NCBI GenBank assembly: GCA_013115135.1
Contig: JABANP010000221.1
Coordinates: 17,736 to 81,735 of the forward strand
Source: Perkinsus olseni
Lineage: Eukaryota > Perkinsozoa > Perkinsida > Perkinsidae
Reading direction: 5' to 3'
DNA: 64,000 nucleotides
How positions within the stretch are numbered: position 1 is the first letter of the stretch; every line of letters begins with the position of its first letter. The notes under the pieces are model-generated. The model made no database searches. It was not told where the DNA came from and saw only the letters and a program-made list of their open reading frames with translations. The position numbers and the translations under genes were made by a program. This document shows positions 55,242 to 64,000 of this stretch, piece after piece.

Positions 55242-55732
55242 GGGCGTGTCTCACCCCAGTGAGAGATAAGCGCGCTCGCCCAGTATGAGCGAAGCGCCGA
55301 TGATGATTAGTATATATTAGTATATATTCATTCATTTGTATATTGCTGAGTGACTGCGTTGATGATGTGAGGCTGTCATGCTGAAGTCCTCAGTTGCCGT
55401 TTTGCACTATTAACTCAACCCAGTATTTCTATGTCTGCGTCTGTGGAGTTAGCTGCACAGCAGAGTGAAGGGAAGAAGGGCCAAGACACTTGGTGGCATC
55501 CCGGTAGAATGTTCTTGTTCTCTGCTAACAACTCAAGTCTTCGTAAGATGGTGTAAGGTAGGCTAGGCTAGTGATATCGGTGACGACTGATGACGGGTTC
55601 ACAGCAGAGTGAACAAGAAAGGGATCAACAAAGCATCATGAGAGCTCGGCGAGGCCTCGCTCGTTAGCTATGGCACGGCGGAGCGAAGTAAAGCACGTTT
55701 CACAACTTTCCCACTTCCATCTCGGAGATGGA
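55242..55732. other. Continuation of the older retroelement or unassigned DNA
   Basis: Lies between the YR element and array 2. Starts TGTCTCACCCCAGTGAGA, has AT-rich TATATATTAGTATATATT near 55310-55330 and a 42-codon ORF starting MSASVELAAQQSEGKKGQD at about 55430. It may be the 3' part (LTR-like) of the element whose integrase lies at 47.6-48.8 kb. Not proven. Confidence 0.35.
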
Positions 55733-56173
55733 ACAGTAGCACAAGTTGCTCAACTCATTGGAGCTTTCTTACTGAAAAAGGCGTTACTCGCTATACTATT
55801 CAGAAACTGCCTTGGCCAAAGTTAACGAGAGCCGCGGCCACTCGACCTCCCATGTATCTACCCGCTACTATCTATATCGTACAACGCAGGCAGGCTTCGA
55901 ACGGCTGCTGGTAATTTATCTACTCCCAATCCCTCGTACGACGCTACCTACCACCCACGAAAAAAACGCACTTACAGCAGGAATCAACATTGTGCGGGGT
56001 AGGAGGTGAATGGTCAATTGGTCAATCGATCAGGTGATGTAAAAAAACTTTTTGGTTTTTATATCAATTGCGGATCAACAAATCAATCAACCAGTTAACG
56101 AGTGATTGATTTCTCGCCTCTCAATGACGAAAACGTCCCGGCAATCGAGGAGGTTCACGAACTGCTCCTGGAT

Positions 56174-56247
56174 GCCCGATTAGTTCAGCTGGATAGAATG
56201 TCTGCCTACGGAGCAGATGGTCGTAGGTTCGAATCCTGCATCGGGTA
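56174..56247 (+). tRNA. tRNA-Arg(ACG), array 2 unit 1
   Basis: Consensus copy; counterpart of 37610. Confidence 0.92.
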
Positions 56248-56292
56248 GGCTTTCAGCTCTGGCAGACATAGCGATACCCCTCGAAACGATGA

Positions 56293-56374
56293 CGACACCT
56301 GAGGGATTCGAACCCCCGCGGGCATAGCCCAACGGCTTAGCAGGCCGCCGCCTTAACCACTCGGCCAAAGTGTC
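56293..56374 (-). tRNA. tRNA-Ser(GCT), array 2 unit 1
   Basis: Carries the same T-stem change as 37729. Confidence 0.87.
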
Positions 56375-56826
56375 TCAAACACATTATGGTAGCACCAGCT
56401 GCTCAACTCATTGGAGCTTTCTGACTGAAAAAGGCGTTACTCGCTATACTATTCAGAAACTGCCTTGGCCAAAGTTAACGAGAGCCGCGGCCACTCGACC
56501 TCCCGCGTATCTACCCGCTACTATCTATATCGTACAACGCAGGCAGGCTTCGAACGGCTGCTGGTAATTTATCTACTCCCAATCCCTCGTACGGCGCTAC
56601 CTACCACCCACGAAAGACGCGCTTACAGCAAGAATCAACACTGTGTGGGGGAGGAGGTGAATGGTCAATTGGTCAATCGATCAGGAGATGTAAAAAACAA
56701 TTTTCTGCTTTTTATATCAATTGCGGATCAATAAATCAATTAACCAGTCAACGAGTGATTGATTTCTCGCCTCCCAATGACGAAAACGTCCCGGCAATCG
56801 AGGAGGTTCACGAACTGCTCCTGGAT

Positions 56827-56900
56827 GCCCGATTAGTTCAGCTGGATAGAATGTCTGCCTACGGAGCAGATGGTCGTAGGTTCGAATCCTGCATCGGGTA
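56827..56900 (+). tRNA. tRNA-Arg(ACG), array 2 unit 2
   Basis: Consensus copy; counterpart of 38263. Confidence 0.92.
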
Positions 56901-56945
56901 GGCTTTCAGCTCTGGCCGACATTGCGATACCCCTCGAAACGATGA

Positions 56946-57027
56946 CGACACCTGGGGGATTCGAACCCTCGCGGGCATAGCCCAACGGCTTAGCAGGCCG
57001 CCGCCTTAACCACTCGGCCAAAGTGTC
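56946..57027 (-). tRNA. tRNA-Ser(GCT), array 2 unit 2
   Basis: Normal GCT anticodon, unlike its counterpart at 38382; one T-arm change. Confidence 0.88.
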
Positions 57028-57478
57028 TCAAACACATTATGGTAGCACAAGTTGCTCAACTCATTGGAGCTTTCTGACTGAAAAAGGCGTTACTCGCTAT
57101 ACTATTCAGAAACTGCCTTGGCCAAAGTTAACGAGAGCCGCGGCCACTCGACCTCCCATGTATCTACCCGCTACTATCTATATCGTACAACGCAGGCAGG
57201 CTTCGAACGGCTGCTGGTAATTTATCTACTCCCAATCCCTCGTACGACGCTACCTACCACCCACGAAAAACGCACTTACAGCAGGAATCAACATTGTGCG
57301 GGGTAGGAGGTGAATGGTCAATTGGTCAATCGATCAGGTGATGTAAAAAAACTTTTTTGGTTTTTATATCAATTGCGGATCAACAAATCAATCAACCAGT
57401 TAACGAGTGATTGATTTCTCGACTCCCAATGACGAAAACGTCCCGACAATCGAGGAGGTTCACGAACTGCTCCTGGGT

Positions 57479-57552
57479 GCCCGATTAGTTCAGCTGGATA
57501 GAATGTCTGCCTACGGAGCAGATGGTCGTAGGTTCGAATACTGCATCGGGTA
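57479..57552 (+). tRNA. tRNA-Arg(ACG), array 2 unit 3
   Basis: Shares the C61-to-A change of 38916. Confidence 0.8.
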
Positions 57553-57597
57553 GGCTTTCAGCTCTGGCCGACATAGCGATACCCCTCGAAACGATGA

Positions 57598-57679
57598 CGA
57601 CACCTGAGGGATTCGAACCCTCGCGGGCATAGCCCAACGGCTTAGCAGGTCGCCGCCTTAACCACTCGGCCAAAGTGTC
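57598..57679 (-). tRNA. tRNA-Ser(GCT), array 2 unit 3
   Basis: Shares the anticodon-stem mismatch of 39035. Confidence 0.82.
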
Positions 57680-58129
57680 TCAAACATATTATGGTAGCAC
57701 CAGCTGCTCAACTCATTGGAGCTTTCTGACTGAAAAAGGCGTTACTCGCTATACTATTCAGAAACTGCCTTGGCCAAAGTTAACGAGAGCCGCGGCCACT
57801 CGACCTCCCATGTATCTACCCGCTACTATCTATATCGTACAACGCAGGCAGGCTTCGAACGGCTGCTGGTAATTTATCTACTCCCCATCCCTCGTACGAC
57901 GCTACCTACCACCCACGAAAAACGCACTTACAGCAGGAATCACCATTGTGCGGGGTAGGGGTGAATGGTCAATTGGTCAATCGATCAGGTGATGTAAAAA
58001 ACTTTTTTGGTTTTTATATCAATTGCGGATCAACAAATTAATCAACCAGTTAACGAGTGATTGATTTCTCGCCTCCCAATGACGAAAAACGTCCCGGCAA
58101 TCGAGGAGGTTCACGAACTGCTCCTGGAT

Positions 58130-58203
58130 GCCCGATTAGTTCAGCTTGATAGAATGTCTGCCTACGGACCAGATGGTCGTAGGTTCGAATCCTGCATCGG
58201 GTA
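58130..58203 (+). tRNA. tRNA-Arg(ACG), array 2 unit 4
   Basis: G18-to-T and CCAGA anticodon-stem changes, as in 39569. Confidence 0.7.
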
Positions 58204-58248
58204 GGCTTTCAGCTCTGGCCGACATAGCGATACCCCTCGAAACGATGA

Positions 58249-58330
58249 CGACACCTGCGGGATTCGAACCCTCGCGGGCATAGCCCAACGGCTTAGCAGG
58301 CCGCCGCCTTAACCACTCGGCCAAAGTATC
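58249..58330 (-). tRNA. tRNA-Ser(GCT), array 2 unit 4
   Basis: GATACTT acceptor and CCTGCGGG T-arm variant. Confidence 0.83.
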
Positions 58331-58782
58331 TCAAACGCATTATGGTAGCACAAGTTGCTCAACTCATTTGAGCTTTCTGACTGAAAAAGGCGTTACTCGC
58401 TATACTATTCAGAAACTGCCTTGGCCAAAGTTAACGAGAGCCGCGGCCACTCGACCTCCCATGTATCTACCCGCTACTATCTATATCGTACAACGCAGGC
58501 AGGCTTCGAACGGCTGCTGGTAATTTATCTACTCCCAATCCCTCGTACGACGCTACCTACCACCCACGAAAAACGCACTTACAGCAGGAATCACCATTGT
58601 GCGGGGTAGGGGGTGAATGGTCAATTGGTCAATCGATCAGGTGATGTAAAAAAACTTTTTTTGGTTTTTATATCAATTGCGGATCAACAAATTAATCAAC
58701 CAGTTAACGAGTGATTGATTTCTCGCCTCCCAATGACGAAAACGTCCCGGCAATCGAGGAGGTTCACGAACTGCTCCTGGAT

Positions 58783-58856
58783 GCCCGATTAGTTCAGCTT
58801 GATAGAATGTCTGCCTACGGACCAGATGGTCGTAGGTTCGAATCCTGCATCGGGTA
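58783..58856 (+). tRNA. tRNA-Arg(ACG), array 2 unit 5
   Basis: Again the 39569-type variant, so this haplotype is present twice in array 2. Confidence 0.7.
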
Positions 58857-58901
58857 GGCTTTCAGCTCTGGCCGACATAGCGATACCCCTCGAAGCGATG
58901 A

Positions 58902-58983
58902 CGACACCTGAGGGATTCGAACCCTCGCGGGCATAGCCCAACGGCTTAGCAGGCCGCCGCCTTAACCACTCGGCCAAAGTATC
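58902..58983 (-). tRNA. tRNA-Ser(GCT), array 2 unit 5
   Basis: GATACTT acceptor variant. Confidence 0.87.
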
Positions 58984-59434
58984 TCAAACGCATTATGGTA
59001 GCACCAGCTGCTCAACTCATTTGAGCTTTCTGACTGAAAAAGGCGTTATTCGCTATACTATTCAGAAACTGCCTTGGCCAAAGTTACGAGAGCCGCGGCC
59101 ACTCGACCTCCCATGTATCTACCCGCTACTATCTATATCGTACAACGCAGGCAGGCTTCGAACGGCTGCTGGTAATTTATCTACTCCCCATCCCTCGTAC
59201 GACGCTACCTACCACCCACGAAAAACGCACTTACAGCAGGAATCACCATTGTGCGGGGTAGGAGGTGAATGGTCAATTGGTTAATCGATCAGGTGATGTA
59301 AAAAAACTTTTTTTGGTTTTTATATCAATTGCGGATCAACAAATCAATCAACCAGTTAACGAGTGATTGATTTCTCGCCTCCCAATGACGAAAACGTCCC
59401 GGCAATCGAGGAGGTTCACGAACTGCCCCTGGAT

Positions 59435-59508
59435 GCCCGATTAGTTCAGCTTGATAGAATGTCTGCCTACGGAGCAGATGGTCGTAGGTTCGAATCATGC
59501 ATCGGGTA
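59435..59508 (+). tRNA. tRNA-Arg(ACG), array 2 unit 6
   Basis: T-stem CATGC and G18-to-T, as in 40875. Confidence 0.75.
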
Positions 59509-59553
59509 GGCTTTCAGCTCTGGCCGACATAGCGATACCCCTCGAAACGATGA

Positions 59554-59635
59554 CGACACCTGAGGGATTCGAACCCTCGCGGGCATAGCCCAACGGCTTA
59601 GCAGGCCGCCGCCTTAACCACTCGGCCAAAGTGTC
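59554..59635 (-). tRNA. tRNA-Ser(GCT), array 2 unit 6
   Basis: Consensus copy. Confidence 0.92.
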
Positions 59636-60088
59636 TCAAACACATCATGGTAGCACCAGCTGCTCAACTCATTGGAGCTTTCTGACTGAAAAAGGCGTTA
59701 CTCGCTATACTATTCAGAAACTGCCTTGGCCAAAGTTAACGAGAGCCGCGGCCACTCGACCTCCCATGTATCTTCCCGCTACTATCTATATCGTACGACG
59801 CAGGCAGGCTTCGAACGGTTGCTGGTAATTTATCTACTCCCAATCCCTCGTACGACGCTACCTACCACCCACGAAAAACGCACTTACAGGAGGAATCAAC
59901 ATTGTGCGGGGTAGGAGGTGAATGGTCAATTGGTCAATCGATCAGGTGATGTAAAAAAACTTTTTTTGGTTTTTATATCAATTGCGGATCAACAAATCAA
60001 TTAACCAGTCAACGAGTGATTGATTTCTCGCCTCCTAATGACGAAAACGTCCCGGCAATCGAGGGAGGCTCACGAACTGCTCCTGGAT

Positions 60089-60162
60089 GGCCGATTAGTT
60101 CAGCTGGATAGAATGTCTGCCTACGGAGCAGATGGTCGTAGGTTCGAATCCTGCATCGGGTA
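60089..60162 (+). tRNA. tRNA-Arg(ACG), array 2 unit 7
   Basis: Acceptor GGCCGAT mismatch, as in 41528. Confidence 0.8.
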
Positions 60163-60207
60163 GGCTTTCAGCTCTGGCCGACATTGCGATACCCCTCGAA
60201 ACGATGA

Positions 60208-60289
60208 CGACACCTGGGGGATTCGAACCCTCGCGGGCATAGCCCAACGGCTTAGCAGACCGCCGCCTTAACCACTCGGCCAAAGTGTC
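60208..60289 (-). tRNA. tRNA-Ser(GCT), array 2 unit 7
   Basis: Shares both variants of 41647. Confidence 0.85.
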
Positions 60290-60743
60290 TCAAACACATC
60301 ATGGTAGCACCAGCTGCTCAACTCATTGGAGCTTTCTGACTGAAAAAGGCGTTACTCGCTATACTATTCAGAAACTGCCTTGGCCAAAGTTAACGAGAGC
60401 CGCGGCCACTCGACCTCCCATGTATCTACCCGCTACTATCTATATCGTACAACGCAGACAGGCTTCGAACGGCTGCTGGTAATTTATCTACTCCCAATCC
60501 CTCGTACGACGCTACCTACCACCCACGAAAAAAACGCACTTACAGCAGGAATCAACATTGTGCGGGGTAGGAGGTGAATGGTCAATTGGTCAATCGATCA
60601 GGTGATGTAAAAAAAATTTTTTTGGTTTTTATATCAATTGCGGATGAATAAATCAATTAACCAGTCAACGAGTGATTGATTTCACGACTCCCAATGACGA
60701 AAACGTCCCGGCAATGGAGGAGGTTCACGAACTGCTCCTGGAT

Positions 60744-60817
60744 GCCCGATTAGTTCAGCTGGATAGAATGTCTGCCTACGGAGCAGATGGTCGTAGGTTC
60801 GAATCCTGCATCGGGTA
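60744..60817 (+). tRNA. tRNA-Arg(ACG), array 2 unit 8
   Basis: Consensus copy. Confidence 0.92.
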
Positions 60818-60861
60818 GGCTTTCAGCTTTACCCGACATAGCGATACCCTCGAAACGATGA

Positions 60862-60945
60862 CGACACCTGAGGGATTCGAACCCTCGCGGGCAGAGTGTT
60901 TAAGGCTTAGCAGGCCGCCGCCTTAAAACACTCGGCCAAAGTGTC
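60862..60945 (-). tRNA. tRNA-Ser(GCT), variant, array 2 unit 8
   Basis: Rewritten variable arm as in 42300, plus one extra A in the D-arm. Confidence 0.55.
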
Positions 60946-61396
60946 TCAAACACATTATGGTAGCACCAGCTGCTCAATTCATTGGAGCTTTCTGACTGAA
61001 AAAGGCGTTACTCGCTATACTATTCAGAAACTGCCTTGGCCAAAGTTAACGAGAGCCGCGGCCACTCGACCTCCCGTGAATCTACCCGCTACTATCTATA
61101 TCGTACAACGCAGGCGGGCTTCGAACGGCTGCTGGTAATTTATCTACTCCCAATCCCTCGTACGGCGCTACCTACCACCCACGAAAAAAACGCACTTACA
61201 GCAGGGAATCAACATTGTGCGGGGTAGGAGGTGAATGGTCAATTGGTCAATCGATCAGGTGATGTAAAAACTTTTTGGTTTTTATATCAATTGCGGATCA
61301 ACAAATCAATCAACCAGTTAACGAGTGATTGATTTCTCGCCTCTCAATGACGAAAACGTCCCGGCAATCGAGGAGGTTCACGAACTGCTCCTGGAT

Positions 61397-61470
61397 GCCC
61401 GATTAGTTCAGCTGGATAGAATGTCTGCCTACGGAGCAGAAGATCGTAGGTTCGAATCCTGCATCGGGTA
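61397..61470 (+). tRNA. tRNA-Arg(ACG), array 2 unit 9
   Basis: AGATC variable loop as in 42834. Confidence 0.88.
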
Positions 61471-61515
61471 GGCTTTCAGCTCTGGCCGACATAGCGATAC
61501 CCCTCGAAACGATGA

Positions 61516-61600
61516 CGACACCTGAGGGATTCGAACCCTCGCTGGCATAGCCCAACGGCTTAGCAGGCCGCCGCCGCCTTAACCACTCGGCCAAAGTGTC
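61516..61600 (-). tRNA. tRNA-Ser(GCT) with 3-nt insertion, array 2 unit 9
   Basis: Same extra triplet as 42953. Confidence 0.55.
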
Positions 61601-62049
61601 TCCAAACACATTATGATAGCACCAGCTGCTCAACTCATTGGAGCTTTCTGACTGAAAAAGGCGTTACTCGCTATACTATTCAGAAACTGCCTTGGCCAAA
61701 GTTAACGAGAGCCGCGGCCACTCGACCTCCCATGTATCTACCCGCTACTATCTATATCGTACAACGCAGGCAGGCTTCGAACGGCTGCTGGTAATTTATC
61801 TACTCCCCATCCCTCGTACGACGCTACATACCACCCACGAAAAACGCACTTACAGCAGGAATCACCATTGTGCGGGGTAGGAGGTGAATGGTCAATTGGT
61901 CAATCGATCAGGTGATGTAAAAAAACTTTTTGGTTTTTATATCAATTGCGGATCAACAAATCAATCAACCAGTTAACGAGTGATTGATTTCTCGCCTCAA
62001 TGACGAAAACGTCCCGGCAATCGAGGAGGTTCACGAACTGCTCCTGGAT

Positions 62050-62123
62050 GCCCGATGGTTCAGCTTGATAGAATGTCTGCCTACGGAGCGAGATGGTCGT
62101 AGGTTCGAATCCTGCATCGGGTA
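62050..62123 (+). pseudogene. tRNA-Arg copy with indels, array 2 unit 10
   Basis: Lacks two bases after the acceptor (CCCGATGGTTCAG) and has an extra G in the anticodon stem; decay or sequencing error. Confidence 0.55.
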
Positions 62124-62168
62124 GGCTTTCAGCTCTGGCCGACAATGCGATACCCCTCGAAACGATGA

Positions 62169-62249
62169 CGACACCTGGGGATTCGAACCCTCGCGGGCAT
62201 AGCCCAACGGCTTAGCAGGCCGCCGCCTTAACCACTCGGCCAAAGTGTC
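62169..62249 (-). tRNA. tRNA-Ser(GCT), one base short, array 2 unit 10
   Basis: One G missing in the T-arm (CCTGGGGATTC on the + strand). Confidence 0.6.
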
Positions 62250-62702
62250 TCAAACACAATATGGTAGCACAAGTTGCTCAACTCATTTGGAGCTTTCTGA
62301 CTGAAAAAGGCGTTACTCGCTATACTATTCAGAAACTGCCTTGGCCAAAGTTAACGAGAGCCGCGGCCACTCGACCTCCCATGTATCTACCCGCTACTAT
62401 CTATATCGTACAACGCAGGCGGGCTTCGAACTGCTGCTGGTAATTTATCTACTCCCAATCCCTCGTACGACGCTACCTACCACCCACGAAAAACGCACTT
62501 ACAGCAGGAATCAACATTATGCGGGGTAGGAAGTGAATGGTCAATTGGTCAATCGATCAGGTGATGTAAAAAAACTTTTTTGGTTTTTATATCAATTGCG
62601 GATCAACAAATCAATCAACCAGTTAACGAGTGATTGATTTCTCGACTCCCAATGACGAAAACGTCCCGGCAATCGAGGGAGGTTCACGAACTGCTCCTGG
62701 AT

Positions 62703-62750
62703 GCCCGATTAGTTCAGCTGGATAGAATGTCTGCCTACGGAGCAGATGGT
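62703..62750 (+). pseudogene. Truncated tRNA-Arg, array 2 unit 11
   Basis: Same deletion as the 44143 copy. Confidence 0.8.
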
Positions 62751-62757
62751 ACGAGGA

Positions 62758-62839
62758 CGACACCTGAGGGACTCGAACTCTCGCGGGCGTAGCCAAACGG
62801 CATAGCAGGCCGCCGCCTTAACCACTCTGCCAAAGTGTC
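62758..62839 (-). pseudogene. Degenerate tRNA-Ser, array 2 unit 11
   Basis: Same changes as 44198. Confidence 0.55.
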
Positions 62840-63291
62840 ACAAACACATTATGATAGCACCAGCTGCTCCAACTCATTGGAGCTTTCTGACTGAAAAAAA
62901 TGCGTTACTCGCTATACTATTCAAAACTGCCTTGGCCAAAGTTCACGGGAGCCGCGGCCACTCGACCTCCATGTATCTACCGCTACTATCTATATCGTAC
63001 AACGCAGGCGGGCTTCGAACGGCTGCTGGTAATTTATCTACTCCCCAATCCCTCGTACGACGCTACCTACCACCCACGAAAAAAACGCACTTGGCAGGAA
63101 TCAACATTGTGCGGGGTAGGAGGTGAATGGTCAATTGGTCAATCGATCAGGTGATGTAAAAAAACTTTTTTTATTTTTATATCAATTGCGGATCAACAAA
63201 TCAATCAACCAGTTAACGAGTGATTGATTTCTCGCCTCCCAATGACGAAAACGTCCCGGCAATCGAGGAGGTTCACGAACTGCTCCTGGAT

Positions 63292-63367
63292 GCCCGATTA
63301 GTTCAGCTGGATAGAATGTCTGCCTACGGGAGCACGTTGGTCGTAGGTTCGAATCCTGCATCGGGTA
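63292..63367 (+). pseudogene. Degenerate tRNA-Arg, array 2 unit 12
   Basis: Inserted bases disrupt the anticodon arm (TACGGGAGCACGTTGG). Confidence 0.6.
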
Positions 63368-63414
63368 GGCTTTCAGCTCTGGCCGACATAGCGATACCCC
63401 TCGAAACGATGACG

Positions 63415-63499
63415 CGACACCTGAGGGAGTTCAGAACCCTCGCGGGCGTAGCTCAACGGCAACGCAGGCCGCCGCCTTAACCCACTCGGCCAAAGTGTC
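63415..63499 (-). pseudogene. Degenerate tRNA-Ser, array 2 unit 12
   Basis: Extra bases in the T-loop flank (GAGTTCAGAACC on the + strand), a changed anticodon loop and an extra C in the D-arm. Confidence 0.55.
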
Positions 63500-64000
63500 T
63501 CAAACCACATCATGGTAGCACCAGCTGCTCAACTCGTGGAGCTTTTCTGACTGAGGCGTTACTCGCTATACTTTCAGAAACTGCCTTGGCCAAAAGTTCA
63601 CGAGCCGCGGCCACTCGACCTCCCATGTATCTACCCGCTACTATCTATATCGTACAACGCAGGCGGGCTTCGAACGGCTGCTGGTAATTTATCTACTCTC
63701 AATCCCTCGTACGACGCTACCTACCACCCACGAAAAAGCACTCACAGCAGGAATCAACATTGTGCGGGGGAGGAGGTGAATAGTTGTAGGGGTCGTGAAA
63801 GTGAATCCGCGTCGGCCCTAGCCCCTTCGTGACACCGATCATTGCTGGCCTCACTACTCAGTGGAGTTTCTTGTTTTTCATGGGAGATTCGGCGCAACTT
63901 TCGATGCTGGTCTAATGACTCATGGCTCATCGGCCTCGATCCATTGAGCAATCGATCAGGTGATGTATAAAAAGTCATTATTTTTGGTTTTTATATCAAT

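Larger units (their letters stand above)
55733..64000. repeat. Tandem array 2: 12 units, duplicate of the right half of array 1
   Basis: Starts abruptly inside a unit at about 55733 and runs to the window end. Every unit has its counterpart in array 1 at a constant offset of 18,560-18,564 bp (56174 matches 37610; 59435 matches 40875; 60744 matches 42181), including private variants such as the tRNA-Arg deletion (44143 and 62703) and the terminal 155-bp block (45225 and 63783). Differences are mainly one-base indels, most frequent after 61 kb. Confidence 0.95.

Noticed and set aside
1..64000. rRNA genes or a spliced-leader RNA gene
   Set aside because: No rRNA core motifs and no dinoflagellate/perkinsid spliced-leader sequence were seen.

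Overview
The window is nuclear DNA of a protist. Its genes are broken by many short GT-AG introns (about 44-63 nt wherever homology fixes the boundaries). They use the standard stop codons, have balanced base composition, and carry CAG/GTC/GAT-type triplet runs that encode poly-Gln, poly-His and Asp/Asn tracts. Together with a tyrosine-recombinase retrotransposon and a sterol 24-C-methyltransferase, this fits an alveolate such as a perkinsid. That placement is an inference; no marker gene in the window proves it.

Region 1 (1-30.7 kb) is gene-rich. Genes identified from conserved exon peptides are a four-finger RanBP2-type zinc-finger protein (103-2277, +), the Paf1-complex subunit CDC73/parafibromin (9289-10825, +), sterol 24-C-methyltransferase (11623-13409, +), a C10/C12orf57-like protein (14076-14730, -), a PDZ-like plus zinc-finger protein (14931-16758, -), a ubiquitin-specific protease (17102-19613, +), a J-domain protein (20351-22423, +), a triose-phosphate/nucleotide-sugar transporter family protein (23541-26240, +) and a possible SPRY-like protein (26378-28560, +). 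Several other exon clusters are coding-like but unidentified.

Region 2 (30.8-45.5 kb) is a tandem array of about 22 copies of a ~653-bp unit. Each unit carries tRNA-Arg(ACG) on the + strand and tRNA-Ser(GCT) on the - strand, facing each other about 45 bp apart. No Pol III terminator lies between them, but each unit has a palindromic A6-7/C/T6-7 block that would read as a T-run on both strands.

Region 3 (45.5-55.7 kb) holds a ~250-bp fold-back element, the 3' half of the ribosome-biogenesis gene UTP7/WDR46 (-), an integrase (DDE) fragment of another retroelement (+), and inserted into it a 6.46-kb tyrosine-recombinase (DIRS-order, Ngaro/PAT-like) retrotransposon on the - strand. That element has a complete A1-ORFs-B1-A2-B2 split-direct-repeat layout.

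Region 4 (55.7-64.0 kb) is a second copy of the right half of the tRNA array, 18.56 kb downstream of the first. It shares the same private variants and gains many small indels toward the window end, so it is either a recent segmental duplication or an assembly artefact.
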